From Allium sativum (Eukaryota; Streptophyta; Magnoliopsida; Asparagales; Amaryllidaceae): 64,000 bases of DNA. Positions 37,305 through 48,351 of the stretch are shown one piece after another. The stretch lies in the NCBI GenBank assembly GCA_030737875.1, contig CM060924.1, positions 144,330,197 to 144,394,196 on the forward strand, written 5' to 3'. A program made the translations under genes and the position numbers. Each line of letters starts with the position of its first letter. The first letter of the stretch is position 1. The notes under the pieces were generated by a model. The model was not told where the DNA came from and made no database searches. It saw nothing but the letters and a program-made list of their open reading frames with translations.

Positions 37305-38649
37305 ATCTCCCCCACTTAAAACTTTTCGTCCCCGAAAAGGAACAAAGTCGAAAGTGGTTTGATTAATCAACTCTACGTTCAATCTGGCTTCCATTCTCCA
37401 ACTTTTCAGTTTTTAAGAATTTTCAAATTCTTCAAAAATTTGGCTAACACCCGGAATTTTCGAAAAATTTCGCCATAACCTCCTTTGTACAGGGAGGGGT
37501 TCGGAAATTTATTGGGCCGTATTAGGTACGCAATAAATCCTATAAAGCATACACATATTTATAGTGATATATTCTGGTGTTTACAGGGGAGCATGTATAG
37601 ATAATAACTCCAGAGAATAAATTCTCGTCACCCTGTCAAAGCCTGAGGGAGTGTGTATTTTAATTGCTCCAGAGAATAAATTCTTGTCACCTCGTCCCGT
37701 GTGGGAAATAAATAGTCCATGTGCCGTATCTAATGACTAGAGAGACGTGATTATTGTCAACTCTAGACCCGTGTGAGGTTTTTATTAATCTGGCCATTTA
37801 TCGTTATAATTTATATGGTCCATATCAGTCATCAATTCAACCTGTAAAATATAGTCATCGCCATACAAGCCTCTCACTCGTATGGTAAATCTCCCACCTC
37901 GTCACACAAGCTCTAAATGCTTATGTGGTATATGATGAAGTATGCCTATCTTCAAGAAGTATGCCATGTAGTGTAGTTCAAAATTAATTATTACTATCCT
38001 ATGGCGACGTTTATTATTACACACAGAATAACCAGCACTTCGCATCCAATGGCATTCACAGGAGTTGATATAATAATATTTTGCATCCAACTCATTAAGG
38101 TTTACCTATTTGTCGGGCATGCAAATAATTTCTTTACTCAACAGCTAATCCATTTACCTGTTCAAACATATATAATGCACATGTATATATTTCTATCTAT
38201 TTTTAACTCAGTTCAATGTGTGATTTAATCGAATAAATTTTATCATTCATTCTCTTATTGATTAAATTAACTATCATCCTAATAATTTAATTAATCAAAT
38301 CTAATATCACACAACACAAACAACAACCAATTTGTTTTTAACTTTTCAAAATATACTAATTAATTCATACACTCTTTTACTTTTCAAATATATATCTTTT
38401 ATATATTCAAAAAATTATGTTTATAAAACCAGACTATATATATAATCACAACTACGTTATTTATAAACATATAACTCTCAACCATTTCTGGGGCACTTCT
38501 GACCCCATCTCTAACGAGTCATTCATTCTAGAATGCTACTGATTCTATCTCTAATGAGGATTCTTCTATAGGATATTACTAATCCTACCTCTGATGAGTC
38601 TTTTGTTCAGTTCTAACGAGTTGTACCCCAAAGATTTGAGTTAACCAAA
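37305..38649 (-). other. Non-coding interior and polypurine tract of element E
   Basis: Begins next to the 3' LTR with minus-strand TTTAAGTGGGGGAGAT (purine tract, 37305-37320). Otherwise AT-rich with no domain in six frames. Two near-copies of TCCAGAGAATAAATTCT followed by GTCACC lie at about 37608-37632 and 37668-37692. The AGAGAATAAATTCT core is also found in the LTRs (about 34066, 39799, 52188). Confidence 0.8.
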
Positions 38650-38661
38650 GCTCTGATACCA
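38650..38661 (-). other. Primer-binding site of element E (tRNA-iMet type)
   Basis: Minus strand TGGTATCAGAGC, two bases from the LTR end at 38664. Confidence 0.95.
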
Positions 38662-38663
38662 GC

Positions 38664-41600
38664 TGTAACGACAACGGATTTCGCCCGGACCTAATCGATC
38701 GCTAAATCGACCAAGACCGTTCGAATCCCGCATACGCTAACTCTGGGTATACAACACATCGGAACAAATAACAGAAGACTTCTATAAACATCATAATAAT
38801 GTTACATCAGAGCACAGAATATCAGTGTATATCGAAAATAATACACAGTGGAAGATAAATTTACATAAATGTAATACAATGCACAGCGGAAATATAAACT
38901 ACACAGCGGAAGATGGTAAATGCCTGGACACAGCTTAACGCTTCAATCCAGAATCCTGCTCAATACATTTGCAAAATAAAACTACTCGACTTCCCATTGG
39001 AAAATAGGGGCACCCGAGTTCGCAAGGGAAAAGCAAACTACAGGTCAGTCATGGGACTGGTGTGAGAAACTCTAAACAGTTATAATTAACTTATTTAATA
39101 ATATGGCATATCACGGAATCACGCCGCTAACGCGGAACGGGTTTACCCCCATGAATGCCAGTGTATAAGCAACAATCAATATAGATATATGGATCTACTA
39201 TGCATCAATCAACATGCAATGTCGCAATCTACCCACTTAGATTAATCACTACACTTAGATTTTCCAAATCCAATTCAATTTACATAAATTATTCCTTTGG
39301 ATTATATTCCCGATTTCTTATTTCAAATCATTTGAAATATATATCTAACTTTCTATATCAAAGTAGATCTCACTTCGGGATCTCAAATCAAATTGTCTGG
39401 AAATATGAATTCCAAAACATAACAATGCATACAAACAAGAATTCAACCAAATATCGTGCTCCCCATCGACAAGGCAAAGGGTACGCACCTCGCAACTCGA
39501 TATATAAATGTGCACCTACCCCACATAGGAGTAGGCTACACCAACAATGCACCTACCCCACATAGGGGTAGGCTACATCGACCTCTCACCCATACTTTTA
39601 GTCTCAGGGTCACCCGACTCTTTAGCCACATACTAAATCATTTCATATCCCGAAGTAGGGAAATCATTTCACAACATAATAATCACAAGTACTTTCAAAA
39701 TATAGTACTTCACATCAGTAATTCACACATATAATCAGTCACTAGTAATCACATAACCTTTGAGCTCGTACGTCTCAAAGAAGGGTGTTAAGCAAGAGAA
39801 TAAATTCTCCGCCACCAAACAGATACATCATTAATAGCAACTAATCAATACGCAATGAACCACAATGTAACACATAATAAATTCTAAATCATTTTAGAAA
39901 TCATCGGGTTTTGGGCCTCAAAATCTTTTCTGTTTTATAAAACATTTTTATAAAACATTCCCTGTCCAAAATCGGGAATACATTTCTTTTCACTTAAGAA
40001 AAATATCATTTCACAATCATTCATTAAATTTGAAATGAACACAACATCGCTAAACACCTTATCGTCAAATCGTGAAGTGTTTCACAAGGTGTTAGCAAAC
40101 AGATATTTCTACCCAACCCAATGCTAAATGTAAAAGCATATTTTTCTCATAAACTGGTCGAGCACAATCCAAACAGTCAATCAATCAAATTTGACATTAA
40201 ATATAAGGTTTTGAATAGAGATAGTATCGACTTATATTCAACATCAAATCCTGAAACCAACAGATATCATATCGGGAATAACGATATCGATATCTTCCAA
40301 ATTCCCATCACAATATCTGTATAATCACGGAATCCAATATCGAAAATATCCAAAGATAATTTGAATTCAAATCCAATACAATTTATTTATTTATAACCAT
40401 TGGATTATTTTCTAGTTAATAACTAGTTCGTTTCGATAAAAATACATTTTTATCTTTTTAAATATGGAATTTTTCATCCCAATTCTTTCCAAATCATTTC
40501 TTTTGATTTTACACTAATTATTGATATTTTTAATAATTTTATCAAGGCCCGTACAGTCGATTTCCATTGTCGGCCATCGAACTGCACTTACAGCGACCTT
40601 TTCCAAATTTGATTTGGACATAATTCCAAATCCAACCGTTAGATTTCAAATTTCTCATATTCGTTGGAAAGCTCTTTTTGATACGAACCAAATGATTCCG
40701 GTTTCAGGAGAATCCGACGGTCGGATCTCCCGTGATGTCCATTCGAAGTCAATGGTCGAAATTCGCGAACTGCCGTGGCGCGACACGTTCTATTCAGGCC
40801 ATTATATTATATATATATTATATATTTCTTCGATTTCTATTTGAAACGAATTTTATATATCGTTTTAATTTCGTTTTCAAAATGATTTCAACTTCATATT
40901 CAATTTCTAATCAAAATTAAATTTTTCCTTATAAATTCGTTTTAAATTCATTTCAATTCAATTCAAATTTCAAATTCATTTCAATTCGAATTCATTTCAA
41001 TTCGAATTCCTTTTTCAATTCAATTCAATTCGAATTCATTTTCTATTTAATTCAATTTGAATTCATTTTCTATTCAATTCGAATTCATTTTCTATTCAAT
41101 TCGAATTCATTTTCTATTCAATATCAAAATCAAATATTTCATATACATGACAATTTTATACAGTGTATATATATATATGTTAAAAATTATATTTTTAATA
41201 ATCAAATCATTTTCACATTTCATATATACGATATCTTCACTTTCAATATATATACGATATTTTCACTTTCAATATATACAATATTTTCACTTTCAATATA
41301 TATATTTCATACACTTCTAATATATATAATCCATTTCACATCACGATCTATTTTCACATAGAATACAATCAAACAAGCAAGTCGTCCATGGTCTGTGGAC
41401 GATAGGGAGCAATTCATATGTGCAGTTATACAATAAATAACTGTACAGAAATAATATAGCGAGAGAATTCTCATAGTGGTCGGTTTCATTTCTGAATTTC
41501 TGTTTTGATTCTATTCACGTTCAAATTTACTTGAAATTCCAAAGTGCCCAGTTTTGGTTCTGGTCAGTTCTGTTGCGAAGCTCTCATCAAGAGGATTCCA

Positions 41601-43044
41601 TGCAACTGATTTTGCGAAATTCTGATAAAATACGAACAAGCTATCGCGTTACAAAGATTCATTACATAATTATATAATTAAATAAATAATTATTTTTCCT
41701 AATTACTTCACTAATTCTGTTGGAAATAATCTGGGCTGCTCTTCTTTGTTACTCTCCAGGTCATCTTCAACGAAACCGAACCCATCGTTCAAATTGGAAT
41801 CGAACCGCAGCCGCCACCAGAGGACTCCGGTCGTTGATCGTCGGCCACCCCTCCATCGAGCTCCGCGAGCTCTATCATCTCCGCCTCTTCTTGATGAACT
41901 CGGTGGTGCCCAGGTCATCGAATTTTGAGCGGAAATGGCCGGCTTTGAGCCACTTTTCTGGCGAATCTACACCATTTGAATTCATCACAGCCGTTGGATT
42001 AGGGGAGCTTGCCTTGCTCTTCGATCTGGTAGTTGAAGATTCGGGAATCGTTGAACGAGGAGGGAGATCGGAGGAGATTAGTTCTGGAACAAAATCGCCT
42101 GTTCGGTCTTTGGAGGTGGCGGAAATAACGAAGGGCCTAGGGTTTAGAAGAAAGTGATTTTATTTTCTTATATATATATTATATATTATTTAATTTCAAT
42201 CTAACTTGTTCCTTAATCCGAACTTCAAATCAAACCCAACGAATGTCGCCCCTAGCTAATTACCCCCATTCCGAACACAATGGAATATGTTTCGTAAGCC
42301 AATTCGAAAGTTACAATCAGTTTTCGTCAAATTTAAAATATAAATCAATGTATATTCAATTTAAACGTACATTTTAATTTACCGGGGCCACATACGGATT
42401 CTAAAAATTCCCGAAAAATAAATCTAGCTATGTTTTGACGATACGGTCCCAACGAAACTAGTTTCGTCGAATTTTGAGACCATTTGAAAAATGGCCATTT
42501 TCTGGTCGATCCAATTTAACTGTAATTGAGCAAAACACATTTTCCTTTGCCACACTCACATATTAACTTCAAAAATTATCTAATTTGAAACCTAGCAATC
42601 ATTTGACAGCCCGGATCCAACAAAAGTGGTTTCGTCGAATTCCGAGGTCGTTTGCAAAATGGCCATTTTCACGGGCTATATAATTTCTATAGTGACCTTT
42701 CTTAAAATTCATTTGGCCATAACTTTTTCTTCCTACTATGAAACTTCCATTTTTCAGATTCGGTAGAAAGGTATTCACTAACAGATTTAAATATTTTTGG
42801 TTTCACTCAAATCCGTTTTGTTTGCACCCGGTAAAGTCAGTCAAAGTTTGAATTCAAATTTTGAAACTACCGCGCCATTTCAGGCCTTGTTTATAATTAG
42901 AACTAATTATATTCGTTTTCAAATGTCGATTCAAACTTACTTTTCATCGTTATTATTTAAAATATTTATTTAAAATATTTAAAATCCACTAAAATAGCCA
43001 ATTTAAAATTTTTTAAATTGGTTCAGATTTTCCGGGTCATTACA
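38664..43044 (-). repeat. Element E 5' LTR (4381 bp)
   Basis: Partner of 32935-37304, with many scattered substitutions and small indels. The minus strand starts TGTAATGACCCGG and ends GTTGTCGTTACA. The insertion is clearly older than C or D. Confidence 0.92.
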
Positions 43045-43189
43045 TATCCCATGAATTTAGGCTCTTAGAGGATGAAGGAACGTGTGGCATTGGCTCGTAT
43101 ACACCATGTTTGTTTGAACCACAAAAGAACGTTGCCATTCTTTCTAAAAGAGATAGTCGTTCTGAGGTCAGTTGTTGCTCATAATGTAG

Positions 43190-43441
43190 CTATCTTTGAA
43201 GATCAAGTTGATGTTTTAAATTTCTAACTAGCATGACATTGGTAATAAGAGGTAAGTTAGATGTACCACAATTGCTCAGATCGCCTTTGCCGATGATATA
43301 ACCTTTTGAATTATCTCCAAAAGTGACAGAGCCACCATATGAGTATGTAATATTTGTCAATAAGCTCTTGTCTCCAGTCATGTGTTTTGAGAAACCACTG
43401 TCCAAGATCCACTTTCCTCTTTTCCTAAGTAGGACCTGCAA
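43190..43441 (-). pseudogene. Copia protease remnant
   Basis: Encodes GKWILDSGFSKHMTGDKSLLTN-type sequence: the aspartic protease active site DSG is kept, but the usual Cys after it is Phe. FGDNSKGYIIGKG and a NLKHQL segment follow, then a stop. Downstream (43189-43050) no integrase zinc finger or core follows; an open but unrecognised stretch (SERLSLLERMATFF) runs to the point where E inserted. Pol is therefore missing. Confidence 0.8.
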
Positions 43442-43576
43442 AAAATAAAATTAAGTCCATGGTACCCACTTTTTATGGGGTCCTAAGAGTTAGTTCTTAG
43501 GAGTCCAAACCCGTATGGGTCCGGTATCCCCTTTATATATATAATTAGAATTAAGATGCACAGTATTCATGAAATG

Positions 43577-44637
43577 TCAAATATATTTGTTCCTAATTGA
43601 ATTGTTATTTGTTTTAGGAACCGATATCTTGATAGTCTTGACATTTTTCTTTTGAAATGTTACAACTGGTTTTGGCTTGGAATATAATAAACTAGTATTT
43701 TTCTTAGATTCATCTTTCTTCTTCTTGAGATGTTTCTTGGTTTCTTGTTTCTTATATCCCAAACGTCGTTTGTTAGAAGCAGATTGTGAACTTTCAATGA
43801 TCTTTGGGAAGTTTTCTCGACCTTTGTTGAAGTTAGAAACATTTTGAGTAATATCATCTAACTTAGTTTGCAAACTAATATTTTCTAGGTCCAAAATTTT
43901 GACTTTTGCCTTAAGCTCATGATTTTCAGTAGTAAGAGCACCATTTTTCTCTTTTTGAGTTTCAATTTCTTGACTCAAAAGAGATAATTGAGAGTCAATA
44001 TTAGATGATGATTCTTGAAGTTTTTCAGGTTCTTCTTCTAATATTTTCTTCTCGTCTTTTAACATATCTCGTTCAAACTCTGCTCTAATGAAATCTGCTT
44101 TGGCTTCTTTTAATTGTCGTTTTATGTCTTTATATTTAACTATTAATTCGGCATTAATATTAAGTACTTTATCAAATGTAGGAATTTGTACCTCATCTTT
44201 TGCTGCCATGGAACAAACGTTTGCTTGTTCATTTTCTGTATCACTTTCACTTTCTGATGAAGATGAGTCTGAATCATCCCATGTAACTGAGAATGCTCGT
44301 TTCTTTGATTTGTCTTTCTTGTATCTGAATTTGTCATTTTGTGACTTCTTCTTTTGCTCTAGACAATCCTTGTTCATGTGCCCCTTTTGTGGCAGTTAAA
44401 ACATTCTATAACTGATGAAGATGATCTATTTGATCCAGTTTTCTTTTTGTTATATCGACTAGCTTTTTGTCGTTTCAAGAATTTTTTGAAACCTTTTGCA
44501 ATGAATGCTCGGTCTTCATCTTCAGAATCTGATTCATCTTCCACTTTTTCTGCATGAAATGCTATATTTTTCTTTCCTTCTTTCCGTTCCTTTCTAGAAT
44601 ACAAATTATCTTCATAGGACATTAGATTTCCTGTCAA
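43577..44637 (-). pseudogene. gag: Copia gag C-terminal half: zinc knuckle and coiled coil
   Basis: Two overlapping frames joined by a one-base deletion inside the CCHC knuckle (CFNCHKRG, then MNKDC). Before it are acidic and basic stretches (DESDSEDEDRAF). After it come a Ser/Asp-rich segment (SVTWDDSDSSSSESESD) and a long Lys/Glu/Leu-rich predicted coiled coil (about 44200-43850). This arrangement is typical of plant copia gag with an extended C-terminus. It cannot make a full protein because of the shift. Confidence 0.8.
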
Positions 44638-44669
44638 TTATCTGGCTTCATGATGGAAAGGTCATTAGC

Positions 44670-45233
44670 TTATTCAATTGCTAATACTTTTCCTTCCCAT
44701 TCACTAGTAAGAGAATGTAGGACTGTCGAAACAACATCAAAGTCTGAATATTTTTGTCCTAAACCAATAAGTGCATGGTGAATAGTTTGAAACCGTGAAT
44801 ACATATCATTGATTGTCTCATTTGGCTTCTTTTTGAAATTTTGAAACTGACTCTTCAGCATGGCTATTTTGGCTTGTTTAACCTTGTTAGTACCTTCATG
44901 AGTGGCTTTCAGCGTTTTCCAAATTTGATATGCGGTGGTATAGATACTAACACGGTTATATTCATTTTGGTCTAATGAACAAAACAACAATTTTATTGCT
45001 TTTGCATTTACAGCTGCTGCCATTTTCTCAGCCGGTGTCCATTCTGAATAATCAGTTGTAGGATTCACTATTTCTTTTTGGGTAGCATTCCAGGCATCAT
45101 AGCTATTTGATTGCATAAAGAATGACATACGTGTTGCCCAATAGCTATAGTTGAGACCATTAAAGAATGGAGGTCTTTGTGTCGAGTGACCTTCTGTGTT
45201 AGTGGCAGTGTTGGTGCTTACGTTACTTTCCAT
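44670..45233 (-). pseudogene. gag: Copia gag N-terminal half
   Basis: Likely start is the ATG at 45233 (MESNVSTN), 49 bp after the PBS. Motifs RPPFFNGLNYSYW, AYQIWKTLKATHEGT and MYSRFQTIHHALIGLG match the UBN2-type gag family of copia. It would form the capsid. A stop after EWEGKVLAIE and shifts at about 44640-44670 separate it from the rest of gag. Confidence 0.85.
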
Positions 45234-45281
45234 ATTACTAGAATATATCAAATAACTGTGTTATGGTTATAAGATAACCTT

Positions 45282-45293
45282 TCTCTGATACCA
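45282..45293 (-). other. Primer-binding site of the copia element
   Basis: Minus strand TGGTATCAGAGA, one base off the usual tRNA-iMet complement, two bases from the LTR end. Confidence 0.9.
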
Positions 45294-45295
45294 AA

Positions 45296-46353
45296 TGAAA
45301 ATGCGTGTACGTGCTAATATAATACACATGGATCGTGTAATATGGTGTATAACACACAAATACGAAATAATAGCTAATCACACATATATACATATATAAA
45401 AGAGTAGATGCAGTAAACTAGAAAAATCATACCAGGGATTTTTATACTGGTTCGAAGCACCGTCCTACGTCCAGTCCCAGACTTCTATCTGGATTTTCAC
45501 TAATAACCACCTCACTTTACCCGGAGGAACATGTATACAACACCCGAGCAGACGAACGGGATTTCATGCCTCTTACAACACCGAGGACTTTAACACGTGC
45601 CTCTTAAACACCGAGGACTTCAGGTAAGATGAATAAACTTTGTTGTTGACAATATGTGTTCTTGATAACACGATTTTTTCACTTTTAGTACAATCTGCCT
45701 ATAATCTTATCCTCAAATAATATATTTGTATATACGAAGATTTGGAAGTGGATATCGTATTGAATCAAAAGAATGTTAAATATATTCTAGGATTCAAACG
45801 ATATTTGATAGAATATGAGAAATTTGAGCGCTTGAGAGTTTAAGAAGGAAATCAAGAGAATAGAGATTAGATTAATAGAATTGGTTATTTGAAATGATGA
45901 TTACATGATGTTTACATAAGGAATAAACAGTTGTAATGATTCATGAAGAGTTACAAACAACAGTCATGTTTATTGGAGAGGAGAAAGAGAAGCAACCGTT
46001 GAAGAAATGGAAGTGTCTATACGAAAGGCTGCTTTCTAGAATAAAACGGTCAATAGGTCAAAAAGGATCAGTAGACAGGAATTTAAATAAATATATATAA
46101 GTTATGTATCCTTGTGCACGTTATTTGTGCATTCTGGGCATAAACGGTCGACCGCCTAGTTTTCAACCGGTCGACCAGTTTAGCCCAAATTGCACAGTTA
46201 ATGTGCGCTCATATATTCTAATATATATTAAAAGAATGGAGGTGTGAGATTATTTCAGGATAGATTTTAACATAAATAACACTACTAACATACCATATAA
46301 TCAACTTCTAATGTATAATACCAATGAATATCTTCATTTTCTTCTTTTTGTCA
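45296..46353 (-). repeat. Copia 5' LTR (about 1.05 kb)
   Basis: Ends TTTTCA (plus 45296) next to the PBS. The upstream boundary is 46336 (TGAAGATATT) or 46353 (TGACAAAAAG). A GGTCGAC motif pair lies at 46145-46178 and a TATA-like sequence at about 46089-46101. The partner LTR is split into 30445-31015 and 1-354. Confidence 0.85.
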
Positions 46354-46955
46354 ATCGCGGCGTATCTCTATGTCAGAAATCAAAACTCTATGAAAATCTT
46401 GACTCAACAAACTCATGTAACAGGAAACATACAATAATTCTGTGAGACCATGTCGCTGATCACAGAATGGGTTTTTACCTCACAATAATAACATATATGA
46501 ATAAGCATTGACATAGAACCACATTACAGAAACAACAAGGAATGGGTGTCCTACATAAAAATTTCCAATATAAAAGTAACAACAGAACAATACATTATTG
46601 AGAAGAGCGCAAGATACTTCTCGATGAAAACATAGAAACGGATCAAAATTTTTGGACGAAACAAGGTAAAAGTAAATTTTACAAAAGCAAACGGGACCGC
46701 ACCTTTAACCACGGACCAGGTCAATCTCAATAACATCCCATTTCTTCATGGATTAAACTAAATAACCATTGCGATGGTATATATGTTCATGATGAAAATT
46801 CAAAATAGGAAAACATTTAATTATAAAATCAAACGAATCGAATGAGAAGTTTTCCAAACACATAATGACTAGGAGAGTGCACTCTCTTAACCGAAAGTAT
46901 ACCTCTAGAATATACTGAGAACTCAACATTCAAGCCAGACCCCATACAAAATCTT
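46354..46955 (-). repeat. Diverged giant-LTR remnant
   Basis: About 600 bp with partial similarity to E's LTR near offset 400-900 (for example GAATGGGTTTTTACC against GAACGGGTTTACCC). It appears to be the target into which both neighbouring copia elements inserted. No gene. Confidence 0.4.
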
Positions 46956-48351
46956 GTTAGGGATTGCGGAATGGATCATTATGGCAAAACTAACACCAGA
47001 GGGGGTGAATAGAGTTTTTGAGAATTTAAATAAAATAAAAAACTTATATGATCTACTATATGAATCACACACCACAGAAACAATCACAGACCCAAACAAA
47101 AACACAAAAAAAAAAAACAGAAATAAAATGCAGAAAAAGAAAGAACACACCAGATTTTATACTGGTTTGGAATTTCTCCTATGTCCAGTCCTACACAACG
47201 CTGTATTGCGCAGTTTTTTATTACTATATCACTGTCCAATTACACCCCTTGATTTCACAGCTATAAGGTTAACACCGCTCCCGTTCCTTGATTTCACAAC
47301 AACAAGGAAAACACCGATTTTGTTCCTTGATTTCACGGCTACAAGGAAAACATCGATTACCCAAACGCTTCTCAAATAATTATAATAGCCCTATAACGTT
47401 TCAATAGCACTTCGATTAAGAGTGTAATGAGTACAGAGTGAGAAGAGAACAATTTTTATGTAAATGGAATTGAATTCGGCAGGGTATAAGTGTAGAAATC
47501 ATAAAAATGAGAAAATATAATGGTGTAAAGAAAGGGGATGAAGATGGAGAAGATGAATGTATGAAAAATTCGAAATCTTCCCCTATTTATAAGATTTGAA
47601 AGGTTGCAACGCTTCTGGAACGTTACAAACACCGAAAAGACACTTCCTTTCAAAATAAAAAATATAACAATTATATGTCGACATAGGCATAAATGTATGT
47701 CGACATATCCCTTTGTAAAATTGAATTTTGAGCATTTCTGAAGGGTTTTGATATATGTATAGTTTTGGAAACTCTTGAATTAAAACATAGTGTTGTAAAT
47801 GAATATTATAAAGTAGAAAATCATTTGAAACCATAAGTATAAACTATATAAACATATTTATAGAATTGTAAAGTTTAAAACTACATAAATATAAAGTATA
47901 TAATATATAAAACTTATAAACTATAAAACTTGAGTTTAAAAAACAAAAGTAAAATAAAGAAAGTAAAGTAGAGAAGATAAAAATTAAAGAAATAATTAGA
48001 AAATAGAATTTGAAATCAAAAAATAAAAAATTAGAATTAGAATTTGAATTAGAAACTGGAGTGTTATTCAGAGTCTTACATAAACTAGACTTTGTTACTA
48101 TATTTATCTTGAACTCTTGAAATCTTGATTACTCATGAGCCTTGAATCATTTCTGAATTCTGAATCTCTAATATCTTTAAACTGTGCAGTCTTCAGTAAT
48201 AATATCTATATATAAATCCTGCATATGTATATATGTATATACATACATATATATATATATATATATATTCTAGATAAAAGTGTTAATACATATTTTATAA
48301 TCAATTATTATTGAAATAAGGTTGTTGTCATCAAAATTTCGTTCTCCAACA
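46956..48351 (-). repeat. Second copia 3' LTR (1396 bp)
   Basis: The minus strand starts TGTTGGAGAACG (48351) and ends CCCTAACA (46956). The preceding minus-strand sequence GTCATCATCAAAATGCGGAAGA is a copia 3' end with purine tract. A TATA-like TTATAAATAGG lies at 47582-47592. CTATTCACCCCCTCTGGTG near the end is typical of plant copia LTRs. No PBS follows, so this is the 3' LTR. Its 5' partner is not in the window. Confidence 0.8.

Larger units (their letters stand above)
32935..43044 (-). mobile_element. LARD-like non-autonomous LTR element E (10.1 kb)
   Basis: Complete element: 5' LTR 38664-43044, PBS 38650-38661, 1.36-kb interior, purine tract 37305-37320, 3' LTR 32935-37304, duplication TATCC (32930-32934, 43045-43049). 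No protein domain is visible in the interior or LTRs. LTR length (about 4.4 kb) and start (TGTAACGACCCGG) tie it to the solo LTRs B and A. The class fits large retrotransposon derivatives: long LTRs, short non-coding interior, movement by another element's proteins. Confidence 0.92.
1..46353 (-). mobile_element. Old Ty1/copia (SIRE-like) element, non-autonomous, split by two nests of insertions
   Basis: Seen: a 5' LTR at 45296-46353, a PBS at 45282-45293, gag and protease remnants at 45233-43190, an extra ORF at 32443-31203, a purine tract near 31000-31015, and a 3' LTR in two pieces (30445-31015 and 1-354). The missing ~124 bp of the 3' LTR lies left of the window. Removing the insertions E (32935-43044) and A (355-30444), each with an exact 5-bp duplication, makes the copia parts contiguous. 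No reverse transcriptase, RNase H or integrase remains between protease and the extra ORF. E left a clean duplication, so the pol loss predates it. The two LTRs differ by several percent by eye, making this the oldest readable layer. Lineage assignment to SIRE is inference from the gag coiled coil and the env-position ORF. Confidence 0.85.

Noticed and set aside
41720..42157. 145-codon ORF with a partial copy at 36105-36329
   Set aside because: Antisense GC-rich part of E's LTR; truncated in the partner copy and no family match.
46354..46358. Target duplication for the copia 5' LTR (ATCGC)
   Set aside because: The partner flank lies left of the window and the LTR boundary is ambiguous by about 17 bp, so it cannot be tested.
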